Part shown: positions 25,168 to 33,794 of the stretch, piece after piece
How positions within the stretch are numbered: the stretch's first letter is position 1
Layout of the letters: each line of letters opens with the position of its first letter
Origin: an uncultured Christensenellaceae bacterium
GTDB lineage: Bacteria; Bacillota; Clostridia; Christensenellales; UBA3700
Direction: 5' to 3'
DNA length: 64,000 nt
Assembly (NCBI GenBank): GCA_944380285.1
Contig: CALWGZ010000002.1
Coordinates: 62,001-126,000 of the forward strand
The notes under the pieces: model-generated
Databases searched by the model: none
Seen by the model: the letters and a program-made list of their open reading frames with translations, nothing else
What the model was told of the DNA's origin: nothing
Translations under genes and position numbers: made by a program

Positions 25168-26250
25168 TCAAATTTTCACGCTCGCGCCGCCGCGGTCGGC
25201 ATCGTCCGCGCCGCAGCGCAAGAGGGCGCGGTCGCAAGTCCCTCGCACTGCGATATGAGCAAGCGGCAGCGCAAAGCGCGCGGTCGCGATGAGGCGGCGC
25301 AAGTCGTGAGGCGAGACGCCCTTGCCGCCCTCTTCACCGACGTCGATGACGACGTGCGTTGCGCCCGAGCGCGCCGCGGCGGCAAGGTCTCGGACGAAGT
25401 CTTTGAACTTCTCTTTCGGAGCAATGACGACGGGAGTCAAGCCGTCGTCGCCATTGCTCTGCGCAAGTGATTTTTCGGTGCCCGTGTCCGTTAAAGGCAT
25501 ATTTAACGAGACGTCGCTTTGCTCCGTTTGACATCTCTTCGCTTGCGCTACGCATTGCAAACGGCGCGCCGCATCGCACAACCGCGGCAGGCGGACATGC
25601 CTCAACTTGCGCAATTCCCTCTCGGTCAACATGCCGCCCGAAGTTATGCGGCGAAGGTAGCCGTCGACGGGGTCGAGGCGTTTGACCTCGGCGGAGTCGC
25701 GCCCCCAAACGTAGGGCAAAATGCGCGGCGCGGCAAGCGCGCCCAGCGCCGCCCAAAGCGCGTCCGTGGGCAAGAACACAAGCCCGTAGGCGACGACGAT
25801 GTGCGCGACGTCGACGTCCTTCCCCAAGTGAAACTTCATGATCAAGCCGAGGTAGAGCACCCCGACCGTATAGACGATGACAAGGTTGACGAGGCTGCCG
25901 CAAAGGCGGCGCGCAAAGCCGTTGACGCCGCGCGAACAGACCGCCCCTCCGGCAAGACAGCCGAGCGCAAACCCGAGCAGATAGCCGAACGTCGGCTGCA
26001 AAACATAGCCCAGCCCTCCGCCCAAAGTGAAGATGGGCACGCCGACCAGCCCCAAGACGAGATAGACGGCGATGCTCACCGTCCCCCACTTCCACCCGAG
26101 CAGCAACATCGCCAAATTGCAAAACGCGAATTGCAGCGTCACCGGCACCGTGCCGATCGGGATCTTGACAAACGCCCCGACAGCCGCCAGCGCCGCAAAC
26201 AGCGCGATCAATGCGATCAACTTTGTCCGCTTCAACGTAGTCTCTTTCAT
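25168..26250 (-). CDS. bioY: BioY biotin-transport S component with an unassigned C-terminal extension
   Basis: 360 residues, almost twice the usual BioY. Residues 1-181 are a complete BioY: six helices, VKIPIGTVPVTLQ near 29-41, and GGGLGYVLQPTFGYLLGF near 77-94. BioY binds biotin in the membrane for an ECF transporter. Residues about 182-360 are soluble: a helical piece (SGGMLTERELRKLRHVRLP), a low-information link, and a strand-helix pattern (ATHVVIDVG, then LIATARFALPLAHIAVRG). This weakly recalls the ends of biotin synthase without its CxxxCxxC cluster. It could be a decayed in-frame bioB fusion or an unrelated domain. No ribosome binding site; the -10 box ends six bases before ATG. Confidence 0.8.
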   Translation of the reverse strand: MKETTLKRTKLIALIALFAALAAVGAFVKIPIGTVPVTLQFAFCNLAMLLLGWKWGTVSIAVYLVLGLVGVPIFTLGGGLGYVLQPTFGYLLGFALGCLAGGAVCSRGVNGFARRLCGSLVNLVIVYTVGVLYLGLIMKFHLGKDVDVAHIVVAYGLVFLPTDALWAALGALAAPRILPYVWGRDSAEVKRLDPVDGYLRRITSGGMLTERELRKLRHVRLPRLCDAARRLQCVAQAKRCQTEQSDVSLNMPLTDTGTEKSLAQSNGDDGLTPVVIAPKEKFKDFVRDLAAAARSGATHVVIDVGEEGGKGVSPHDLRRLIATARFALPLAHIAVRGTCDRALLRCGADDADRGGASVKI

Positions 26251-26256
26251 GGCGAC

Positions 26257-26285
26257 ATTATAGCATAGAAACGAGACATTGTAAA
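26257..26285 (-). promoter_or_regulatory. Promoter giving a probably leaderless bioY transcript
   Basis: Minus strand TTTACA (26285-26280), 17-base spacer, TATAAT (26262-26257), then six bases to the ATG at 26250. No BirA-type operator is recognisable. Confidence 0.7.
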
Positions 26286-26318
26286 CTTATTTCGCGCATT
26301 GGTTTACAATTGTCGCGT

Positions 26319-26346
26319 AAAAATTCGCCGCCCTTTCGGACGGCGA
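26319..26346 (-). terminator. Terminator of the plsX-to-aldo/keto-reductase operon
   Basis: Nine-bp stem (26346-26338 with 26333-26325, one T-G pair) closed by a GAAA tetraloop, followed on the minus strand by ATTTTT. Confidence 0.85.
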
Positions 26347-26351
26347 GAGTT

Positions 26352-27212
26352 TCACTCTGCGCAAAAGTTTTGTTCGTCGGGGTGAGAGCCGTATCGCTTG
26401 CCCTCTTCCATCCCCTCGATGTCGCCGATGTCCGACCAATCCAGCTCGAAGTCGAAGATATCGGCGTTCTCCGCCATGCGCGCCCTGTGCGTACTCTTGG
26501 GCAGAGGCAGCACCCCTTGCGACAGCGCGAACTTGACGCACACTTGCGCGACCGACTTGCCGTGCTTGTGCGCGATCGAGTTGAGCGTCGGGTCGTCCAA
26601 AAGCCTCGCTCTGCCGATCGGGCTCCACGCCTCGACCAAGATGTTGTTGCTCTTGCAAAACGCGACCGTCTCGGGCTGAAGCAGCCCGGGGTGATACTCG
26701 ATCTGATCGACCGCGGGCATGATGCGGCAATTGTCCTGCAAGCTGACAAGGTGGGACACGAGGAAGTTGCTGACGCCGATCGTCTTGACCTTGCCGTCCG
26801 CCTTCGCCTGTTCGAGCGCGCGCCATGTGTCGGCGTTGACCGCCTGCCAATCGCTGTAATTCTTGGCGTTGGCGGGCCAATGGACGAGGCACATGTCCAT
26901 ATAGTCCAAACCGAGGCGTTTGAGCGACGCGTCTATCGCGCGCGAGGCGCGGTCGTAGCCGTGTTCGCTCGCCCATACCTTTGACGTCACAAAAATTTCG
27001 CTTCGGGACAAACCGCTGTCCCTGACCGCCTTGCCGACGCTCTCTTCGTTGCGGTAGATCGCCGCGGTGTCGATGTGGCGATAGCCCAGCTCGAGCGCGT
27101 CCGCGACGCTGCGATAGGCGACGATCGGGTCGTCGATCAAGTAGGTCCCGAAGCCGAGACACGGGATGAAGTTGCCGTCCGCCAGCGCGAACCTGTCGCT
27201 TGCTCTGTCCAT
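26352..27212 (-). CDS. Aldo/keto reductase
   Basis: 286 residues, a normal AKR barrel. Starts with the family segment GNFIPCLGFGTY and shows the tetrad: Asp in RHIDTAAIYRNEE with its Tyr, Lys in FVTSKVW and His in CLVHWP. IGVSNF near 144 and the NADPH-binding LPKSTHRARMAEN segment near 247 complete it. It reduces a carbonyl with NADPH; the substrate is unknown (2,5-diketogluconate-reductase/prostaglandin-F-synthase-like group). GGAGG precedes ATG. It lies 21 bases after ftsY, so it is the last gene of the plsX operon. Confidence 0.93.
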   Translation of the reverse strand: MDRASDRFALADGNFIPCLGFGTYLIDDPIVAYRSVADALELGYRHIDTAAIYRNEESVGKAVRDSGLSRSEIFVTSKVWASEHGYDRASRAIDASLKRLGLDYMDMCLVHWPANAKNYSDWQAVNADTWRALEQAKADGKVKTIGVSNFLVSHLVSLQDNCRIMPAVDQIEYHPGLLQPETVAFCKSNNILVEAWSPIGRARLLDDPTLNSIAHKHGKSVAQVCVKFALSQGVLPLPKSTHRARMAENADIFDFELDWSDIGDIEGMEEGKRYGSHPDEQNFCAE

Positions 27213-27233
27213 AATTTTTCCTCCCTGTGTGCG

Positions 27234-28130
27234 TTATTCAAACAAAGCGTCGATGAACGCCCCCGCGTCGAACTCCTCGAGATCGTCGATGCCCTCGCCC
27301 ACGCCGACGAACACTACGGGCAGCTCGCGCTCCGCCGAGATCGCGAACACGACCCCGCCCTTTGCAGTGCCGTCCAGCTTGTTGAGGATGATGCCGTCCA
27401 TGTCGATGATCTCGTCAAACGCCTCGACTTGCGACAGCGCGTTCTGTCCCGTCGTCGCGTCGATGACGATGTAGGTGCGGTAGTCGCAGTCGGGATATTC
27501 CCTGCCGACGACCTTGTTGATCTTGGCGAGTTCGTTCATCAAATTCTTCTTGTTTTGCAGCCTTCCTGCGGTGTCGATCAACACAACGTCCGTGTTCTTC
27601 GCCTTCGCCGACGCGATCGCGTCGTATACGACCGCCGCCGGGTCGCTGCCCTCTTCGTGACGTATCACGCGCACGCCCGCGCGCTCGCCCCAGACCTCGA
27701 GCTGCTCCGCCGCCGCCGCGCGGAAGGTGTCCGCCGCCGCCATCACGACTGACTTGCCCTTGGTCGTGAAGTATTTGGCGAGCTTGCCCAACGCGGTCGT
27801 CTTGCCCACGCCGTTGACCCCGGCGACAAGGATGACCAGCGGATACTCGTACGGCGCGATCTCATAGTCTATCGCGTCGGTCATGATGCGTTTGAGCAGG
27901 TCTCTGCCCTGCTCGGGCGTCTTGACCTTTTCGCGATAGCACGCGTCGCGGAAGTCCTCGATGATCTGCTCCGCAGCCGTCACGCCGACGTCCGCGCCGA
28001 TCAGGATCGCCTCGAGCTCGTCATAGAAATCGTCGTCGAGCGCACGCCCCGCAAACAGCGCATACATCTTTTTGGAAAAGTTCTCTTTAGTCTTTTTGAG
28101 CGCTTGCGCTATCTTTGAAAATATGCCCAT
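27234..28130 (-). CDS. ftsY: Signal recognition particle receptor FtsY
   Basis: 298 residues from the ATG at 28130 (GAGGTG upstream; a GTG two codons earlier overlaps that site). The NG domain is complete: helical N part, G1 GVNGVGKTTALGKLA near 107-120, DTFRAAAAEQL near 135, DTAGR near 188, TKLD-equivalent NKLDGTAKGG near 252, and GVGEGIDDLEEF at the end. The acidic A domain is almost absent, as in many Gram-positives. It docks SRP-ribosome complexes at the membrane. It follows smc by seven bases. Confidence 0.96.
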   Translation of the reverse strand: MGIFSKIAQALKKTKENFSKKMYALFAGRALDDDFYDELEAILIGADVGVTAAEQIIEDFRDACYREKVKTPEQGRDLLKRIMTDAIDYEIAPYEYPLVILVAGVNGVGKTTALGKLAKYFTTKGKSVVMAAADTFRAAAAEQLEVWGERAGVRVIRHEEGSDPAAVVYDAIASAKAKNTDVVLIDTAGRLQNKKNLMNELAKINKVVGREYPDCDYRTYIVIDATTGQNALSQVEAFDEIIDMDGIILNKLDGTAKGGVVFAISAERELPVVFVGVGEGIDDLEEFDAGAFIDALFE

Positions 28131-28137
28131 TTTCACC

Positions 28138-31100
28138 TCAATCGTTTGAACTGTGCTTGACCGCCTCGGACAAGGTGACGCTGACCACCGTCGACACGCC
28201 CTTCTCCTGCATCGTCACACCGTACAGTCTGTCGGCGAGCTCCATCGTCGGCTTGCGGTGTGTGACGACGATGAATTGAGTCGTGCTGCTGAACTTGTGC
28301 AGATACCGCGCGAACACCTCGACGTTGGTGTCGTCGAGCGCCGCCTCGGTCTCGTCGAGGATGACGAACGGCATCGGACGCAGACGCAATATCGCGAACA
28401 GGATCGCGATCGCGGTCAGCGCCTTTTCGCCGCCCGACAGCAGCGACATGCTCTTGAGCAATTTGCCCGGCGGCTGAGCGTAGATCTCGACGCCCGCCTC
28501 GAGCATATCCCCGTCCTCGGGGACCTCGAGCTCCAGCTTGCCGGTGCCGCCGCCGAACAGTTCCTTGAAGATCTCTTGGAAGTTGTCCTGGATCTTGGCG
28601 AACTCGGTGTTGAATTGATAGAGCATTTGGTTGGACAGATCGTTGATGATCTTCTCGAAGTCGGCGCGCGCGGCGATCAGGTCGTCGTACTCCTTCTTTT
28701 GGCTCTCGTACTCAACGCTGACCGTGTCGTAATCTTGTATGGAATCCAAGTTGACGTTGCCGAGCGCGCTCTTTTCGCGCTTCAACCGGGTGATCTCGCC
28801 CGCCGCGGCCTCGCGGTCGAAGTCAGGCACGCGATGAGCCGCCGCCTCTTCGTAGCTGTGGATCATATACTCCTCGCTCAGCCTCTCGAGCAGCGTGTTG
28901 ATCGCGTCGTCGATGCGCTCGAGCGCGGACTCCTTCTTCGCCTTGTCCGAACCGACCTTGACCGCCTTGGTCTGAATGACGTCCTTGCGCGCCGTCAGCT
29001 TGGCGATGACGTCGTCGATCGTCAAACGATATTGCTCGGCGGAACTTATGTCCTTCCTGAGCCTCTCCAACTTGGGCTTGTATACGTCGGCGACGGACAC
29101 GTCCTCCGCGCCGCGCTTTGCCTTTTCAAGCCCGTCGACGATGCTGTCGATCTTTGCCTTGCACTCGGCAAGCGACGCTTTGAGCTCGTCCAACTCGCCC
29201 TTGACGCGGTCGACGTTCTCCTGCACCTTTTGGATGTTGGACTCCGCGGTCGCAAGTTCGACGCGCAAGCCGGACAGCTCGTCCGCGTATCTGTCGCGCG
29301 TCCTCTTCTTTTCTTCAAATTGCTCGCGATGCTTCGCCGCCGCGTCGTCCGCCTGCGAACGCGCGCCCGAAACGTCGCTCTCGCTCTTGTCGATCTCGCC
29401 CAAATTGAGATCGATCGCCTTGATCTTGCCCTTCAAGATCTCGATGACGGACTTGTTGTTGTCGATCGAGGCGGTCAGTTCGTCTATCTTCGCGGCGATG
29501 TTTTTGAGCCGCTCGTTCTCTTTCGCGAACGCGACTTCCGCCGCCTTGACGTCCGACTCGTATTCGTCAAGCTGCGCTTTGTATTCTCTCAGATCGTTGA
29601 GATCGTTTTTGAGCATGCGCTCGAGCGATTCCTTTTCCTGCTTCTTTTGCTTGACCTCTTCGTTCGCCTTTGCGATGTCGCTCTCCGATTTGAGACGATT
29701 CGCGCCCGCCGCGGCAGATCCGCCCGTGATCGCGCCCGTCGTCGCGAACATCTCGCCGCCCAGCGTGATCATCCTCACGAGGTTGGGATACTTGCGGTTG
29801 ATCGCGACCGCGTTGTCATAGGTGTCGACAATGACCGTCCTGCCCAACAGACTGCTGATCACGTTCGCGTACTTGGCGTCGTACTTGATCAGGCGGCTCG
29901 CGACCCCGAGACAGCCTCTCTCGTTCAAGACCGCCGTCTGATAGGCGCTCAGCTCAGCCGCCTTGCACGTCGTCAACGGGTGGAACGTCGCGCGTCCCAG
30001 CCCGCGTGCGCGCATGAAATCTATCAATACCTTGGTGTCCGCCGGATCGCGCGTGACCACGTTGTACAGCGCGCCGCCCAGCGCCGCGGCGATCGCCTCG
30101 CCGTATTGCTCGGGCACCGCGATGATGTCGCAGATCAGTCCCATGATCTTGGATGCGACCGCGGGCACGCTCCTCGCCGCGCTCACCAGCTTGCATCCCG
30201 GCGCAAAGCCCAGCTCGTAGACCGCCTTCGACCTGCTGTCCATCGCGGCGATGTTCTGTTCGAGCATATTGATGCGTCTGCGCTTGTCGTTGATGTTCAG
30301 GTCGAGTTTTGCGACCTCGTGGGCGACCTCGTCCTTGTTGCGCTTCAACTTGTCCAATTGCGCGCTCTTTTTGGCGACGGACTGCTCGAGCCTACCCTTT
30401 TCGGCGCGCTGTTCGTCGAGCGCGTTCTCGAGCGAAGCGATCTCCTCTTCTACCTCTTGAATGCGCGCTTCGGCGCCTTCGCGCTCCGCGCTCAGCTTGC
30501 CCTTGTCCGCCTTGATGTCGGCTATGCTCGCCATCGCGTCGAGCATAGCGCGGTTCGCCGCCTCTATCTCGTTTTCGCGCGCGGTGATCTCGGCGACGAG
30601 CGCGTCGTGAGCGCTCTCTTTGCCCTTGATCTCGCGCGACAGCTCGTCCTTGTCCTCGTTCGCCATCGCGAGATGGTTCATGAGGTCGGCGAGTTCTTCC
30701 TTTTTCTTCTCGATCTGACCTTCGAGCGAGACGGAGCGCGCCTCTTCCTCTTTTTTGCGCTCCTCATAGTTCTTGATGCGCTCGCCGAGCGTATTGCCCT
30801 TGCCGAGCATCTTCTCCTGCTCGACCGCAAGTTCGGTCAATTCGTCGCGCATCTTGCCTATCAAGATGTCGGTGTTGTGCCTGTCGGCGGTCTTTGAATT
30901 GTACTCCGCGTCGATCGCCGCGAGGTCGCGCTCGATCGTCTCCTGCTCGACCGCAAGACGGGCGATCTCTTCGCCGAGCTTGCGCTTTTCCTCTTCGCCG
31001 CCGTCCGAGCGCGCGAGGAACTCGTTCGTCTCCAACACGAGAAGCCTGCTCTTGAGGTCGCGGAATTTGAGCGCCGCCTCGCGCTGTTTGGCGAGCGGCC

Positions 31101-31713
31101 CCAGCTGCTTTTCGAGCCCGTCGAGCGCGATCTTGAGCTTCTCGATGCTGTCATTGGCGTTGTTGAGCTTTTTGATCGTCTCGTTGCGGCGCATCTTGTA
31201 GGTCAAAATTCCCGCCGCGTCCTCGAAGATCGCGCGCCTGTTCTCGGGCTTGGCGTTCATGATCTCGTCGATCTTGCCCTGTCCGACGATGCTGTAACCG
31301 TCCTTGCCCACACCGGTGTCGCGGATGAGGTCGAGGATGTCTTTGAGCCTTACCGTCTCGTTGTTGAGCAAATACTCGCTCTGCCCCGACTTGAACAATT
31401 TACGCGAGATGATGACCTCGTCAAACGGACTTTTGGGGAAGATGCGCTGCGTGTTGTCGATATAAAGGCTGACTTGGCAGAAGGACAGCGACTTGCGGTT
31501 TTTCTCCGTGCCGCCGAAGATGACGTCCGTCATCTTGCCTGCGCGCAGGTTTTTGGGCGATTGTTCGCCCAGCACAAAACGGATCGCGTCGACGACGTTG
31601 CTCTTGCCGCAGCCGTTGGGACCGACGATGCCGGTGACCCCTTCGTTGAAGTCGATCGTCAACCTGTCGGCAAACGACTTGAATCCGTATACTTCGATTT
31701 TTTTGAGGTTCAT
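28138..31713 (-). CDS. smc: Chromosome segregation SMC ATPase
   Basis: 1191 residues from the ATG at 31713, which has AAGGAG upstream. Head motifs: MNLKKIEVYGFKSFADR, Walker A GPNGCGKSN (near 32), Q-loop, and at the C-terminus the signature LSGGEKALTAIA with Walker B FVILDETEAALD. Two long coiled coils (about 165-495 and 660-1010) flank a hinge (about 510-640) with a glycine-rich segment. It loops and compacts DNA with ScpA/ScpB, which are not in the window. Between rnc (8-base gap) and ftsY, the standard Bacillota order. Confidence 0.98.
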   Translation of the reverse strand: MNLKKIEVYGFKSFADRLTIDFNEGVTGIVGPNGCGKSNVVDAIRFVLGEQSPKNLRAGKMTDVIFGGTEKNRKSLSFCQVSLYIDNTQRIFPKSPFDEVIISRKLFKSGQSEYLLNNETVRLKDILDLIRDTGVGKDGYSIVGQGKIDEIMNAKPENRRAIFEDAAGILTYKMRRNETIKKLNNANDSIEKLKIALDGLEKQLGPLAKQREAALKFRDLKSRLLVLETNEFLARSDGGEEEKRKLGEEIARLAVEQETIERDLAAIDAEYNSKTADRHNTDILIGKMRDELTELAVEQEKMLGKGNTLGERIKNYEERKKEEEARSVSLEGQIEKKKEELADLMNHLAMANEDKDELSREIKGKESAHDALVAEITARENEIEAANRAMLDAMASIADIKADKGKLSAEREGAEARIQEVEEEIASLENALDEQRAEKGRLEQSVAKKSAQLDKLKRNKDEVAHEVAKLDLNINDKRRRINMLEQNIAAMDSRSKAVYELGFAPGCKLVSAARSVPAVASKIMGLICDIIAVPEQYGEAIAAALGGALYNVVTRDPADTKVLIDFMRARGLGRATFHPLTTCKAAELSAYQTAVLNERGCLGVASRLIKYDAKYANVISSLLGRTVIVDTYDNAVAINRKYPNLVRMITLGGEMFATTGAITGGSAAAGANRLKSESDIAKANEEVKQKKQEKESLERMLKNDLNDLREYKAQLDEYESDVKAAEVAFAKENERLKNIAAKIDELTASIDNNKSVIEILKGKIKAIDLNLGEIDKSESDVSGARSQADDAAAKHREQFEEKKRTRDRYADELSGLRVELATAESNIQKVQENVDRVKGELDELKASLAECKAKIDSIVDGLEKAKRGAEDVSVADVYKPKLERLRKDISSAEQYRLTIDDVIAKLTARKDVIQTKAVKVGSDKAKKESALERIDDAINTLLERLSEEYMIHSYEEAAAHRVPDFDREAAAGEITRLKREKSALGNVNLDSIQDYDTVSVEYESQKKEYDDLIAARADFEKIINDLSNQMLYQFNTEFAKIQDNFQEIFKELFGGGTGKLELEVPEDGDMLEAGVEIYAQPPGKLLKSMSLLSGGEKALTAIAILFAILRLRPMPFVILDETEAALDDTNVEVFARYLHKFSSTTQFIVVTHRKPTMELADRLYGVTMQEKGVSTVVSVTLSEAVKHSSND

Positions 31714-31721
31714 ATTTCTCC

Positions 31722-32357
31722 TTATCTGTTTTCGAAAAAGCGTCTTGCGCACTCCTTTTCGGCTTCCTTTTTGGACGAGCCTTCGGCTTGCGCGACGCGG
31801 CGTCCGTCAATGTACAGCGCCATGGTGAAACTCGGTCTGTGCGCGGGGCCTTTGCGCCCCTCTTCGACAAAACGCACCCTCTCTTGACCGTATTCTTCGT
31901 AAAGAGCGGACTTTTCGTCCCTCTCCTCCCTGCTCGCGGGGACGTCCGACAGCGCGCCCAAGACGAACTTGCGCGCCGGTTCCGCCCCTCCGTCGAGATA
32001 GATCGCCGCCGTCAACGACTCGAAGACGTCCGACAGCACCGAATCCTTGCCCATGTGATGCGCGAGCACCCTGACCTCGCTCTCCAACCCGAGACGGCGC
32101 GACGCCGCCGCGAGCGGCTGTTCGGAAACGAGCGCGATGCGCCGCTTGGTCAGCTCGCCCTCGTCCGCTTTGGGAAAGCGCAGATACAGCGCCTCCGCGA
32201 CGATGAAGTCGAGCAGCGCGTCGCCCAGGTATTCCATCCTCTCATAGCTGTCGCCGCCGTGCAGATGCGCGTACGAGCCGTGCGTCAACGCGGTGGTCAA
32301 CAGCTTTTTGTCTTTGAACGTGTAGCCTATCTTCTTTTCAATCGATGTCGCCGTCAT
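31722..32357 (-). CDS. rnc: Ribonuclease III
   Basis: 211 residues. The catalytic signature is ERMEYLGDALLDFIVAE near 40-56, with a second acidic set (DVFESLTAAIYLDGG) near 110-124, giving the Mg-binding Glu/Asp residues that cut double-stranded RNA. A double-stranded-RNA binding domain occupies about 148-211 and ends GSSKKEAEKECARRFFENR. The start codon overlaps the end of plsX by 20 bases and depends on GAAGGG inside plsX, so the genes are translationally linked. Usually acpP lies between plsX and rnc; here it is missing. Confidence 0.95.
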   Translation of the reverse strand: MTATSIEKKIGYTFKDKKLLTTALTHGSYAHLHGGDSYERMEYLGDALLDFIVAEALYLRFPKADEGELTKRRIALVSEQPLAAASRRLGLESEVRVLAHHMGKDSVLSDVFESLTAAIYLDGGAEPARKFVLGALSDVPASREERDEKSALYEEYGQERVRFVEEGRKGPAHRPSFTMALYIDGRRVAQAEGSSKKEAEKECARRFFENR

Positions 32358-33351
32358 GATCAGCGATCCCTTCCGCTATCGCGGCGACTACGCCCTTTTC
32401 GACGAGTTTGCCCGCATTGAGGATGCTCTTGCAATAGCTCTCCTCCGTGCTCGAACCGTGGGTCTTGACGACGACCCCGTTCGCGCCCAAAAACACCGCT
32501 CCGCCGACCTCGTCCGCCGAGAACGTGCGCTTGACGCGCCTGAACACGCCTTTGAGCAGCAGATAGCCCAATTTCGCCTTGATCCCGCCGTCCATGATGC
32601 CGCTCTTGATCACCGACATCATCGCCTTTGCCATGCCCTCGTACGACTTGATCGCCATGTTACCGGCAAAGCCGTCGGTGACGATGACGTCCGCCTTGCC
32701 GCTCATCAGCTCGGTCGGCTCGACATAGCCGACATAGTTGAGCGTGCTCGCCTCGAGCAGATCGCGCGTAGCGAGCACCAGCTTGTTGCCCTTCTCGCGC
32801 TCGGAGCCGTTGTTGAGCAAAGCGACCTTGGGCGCGCGTATGCCGAACACTTTGTTCATATATACGCTGCCCATGATCGCAAACGCCATCAGCCGCTGCG
32901 GCTCGCAATCGACGTTGGCGCCCATATCGGTGATGAGTGTGGGAGTGCCGTCAAGCGACGTGACGACGCTCGCCATGGTCGCACGCTTGACGTGAGGAAC
33001 GTTTTTCAAAATGATGTTGACGCCCGCCAAAAGAGCGCCGGTGTTGCCCGCGCTGACCGCCGCGTCCGCCTCACCGTCCCTGACGAGTTCGAGCGCGCGG
33101 AACATGGACGCGTCCTTTTTGCGCCTGACGACGATCCCGGGATGATCGTTGTTGGTCACCGGCTCGCCGCAATCAAGGATCGTGACGCGCGACTTGTCAT
33201 AGGGCTTGCCTGCGAGCGCACCTTCGACATCCTGACGTCTGCCGCAAAGAACGACTTTGACGTCGCTCTGCCCGGCGAGCGCTTGCAGCGCCCCTCCGAC
33301 CGCGACTTCAACGCCTCGATCGGCGCCGTGTACATCGAGTGCAATGATCAT
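32338..33351 (-). CDS. plsX: Phosphate acyltransferase PlsX
   Basis: 337 residues. MIIALDVHGADRGVEVAVGG is the PlsX start (usually DAMGGD; here DVHGAD), followed by SAGNTGALLAG near 100 and TDMGANVDC near 140. It converts acyl-ACP and phosphate to acyl phosphate for phosphatidate synthesis with PlsY and a PlsC. GAGGTG before ATG; first gene of the plsX-rnc-smc-ftsY-reductase operon. Confidence 0.95.
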   Translation of the reverse strand: MIIALDVHGADRGVEVAVGGALQALAGQSDVKVVLCGRRQDVEGALAGKPYDKSRVTILDCGEPVTNNDHPGIVVRRKKDASMFRALELVRDGEADAAVSAGNTGALLAGVNIILKNVPHVKRATMASVVTSLDGTPTLITDMGANVDCEPQRLMAFAIMGSVYMNKVFGIRAPKVALLNNGSEREKGNKLVLATRDLLEASTLNYVGYVEPTELMSGKADVIVTDGFAGNMAIKSYEGMAKAMMSVIKSGIMDGGIKAKLGYLLLKGVFRRVKRTFSADEVGGAVFLGANGVVVKTHGSSTEESYCKSILNAGKLVEKGVVAAIAEGIADHDGDID

Positions 33352-33371
33352 GAATTCACCTCTTCCAATCT

Positions 33372-33400
33372 ATTATAAACTTGCACCGGGATTTTTGCAA
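33372..33400 (-). promoter_or_regulatory. Promoter of the plsX operon
   Basis: Minus strand TTGCAA (33400-33395), 17-base spacer, TATAAT (33377-33372). No FapR operator was recognised. Confidence 0.75.
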
Positions 33401-33425
33401 TCAAATTGCGCGCGCGTACGCGTAT

Positions 33426-33454
33426 AAAAAATTGTCGGCGCTGTCCACGCCGAC
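33426..33454 (-). terminator. Terminator of rpmF
   Basis: Minus strand stem GTCGGCG (33454-33448) with CGCCGAC (33440-33434), seven-base loop, then AATTTTTT. Confidence 0.85.
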
Positions 33455-33504
33455 CAAACAGCGGCAACAGGGACGGTCGAGCCGTCCCCGATGCTGTCAA
33501 AAAC

Positions 33505-33699
33505 TCAGTTCTTCTTTGCGCCGGTATCCACCGTAACGACTTGCTTGCCGTCGTAATAACCGCAGTTGTCGCAGACTCTGTGGTTGAGCTTGAGCTCGTG
33601 GCAATGACTGCACTCCACCATCGCGGGAGCGCTCAGCTTCCAATTAGCCGACCTGCTGTGCTTCCTTGCCTTGGACGTTTTTCCCTTGGGTACTGCCAT
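33505..33699 (-). CDS. rpmF: 50S ribosomal protein L32
   Basis: 64 residues. MAVPKGKTSKARKHSRSANW is the L32 start; CSHC and CDNC form the zinc ribbon. AAGGAGG precedes the ATG. In most Bacillota the YceD/YlbN gene directly precedes rpmF; it is not present here, and rpmF has its own strong promoter. Confidence 0.98.
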   Translation of the reverse strand: MAVPKGKTSKARKHSRSANWKLSAPAMVECSHCHELKLNHRVCDNCGYYDGKQVVTVDTGAKKN

Positions 33700-33734
33700 G
33701 TTCGGACACCTCCTTACTTTCTCGTTGCTATCGT

Positions 33735-33763
33735 ATTATAAATGGTTTGCTTGCGTTTGTCAA
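33735..33763 (-). promoter_or_regulatory. Promoter of rpmF
   Basis: Minus strand TTGACA (33763-33758), 17-base spacer, TATAAT (33740-33735): perfect consensus. Confidence 0.85.
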
Positions 33764-33794
33764 ACGATTTGCACGGGTTTTTGCGCCCGAAAGC

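Noticed and set aside
28153..30897. A 914-codon open frame on the plus strand opposite smc
   Set aside because: It is antisense to a clear SMC protein, is full of Arg, Val, Leu and Asp from high-GC codon shadowing, and has no ribosome site or domain.
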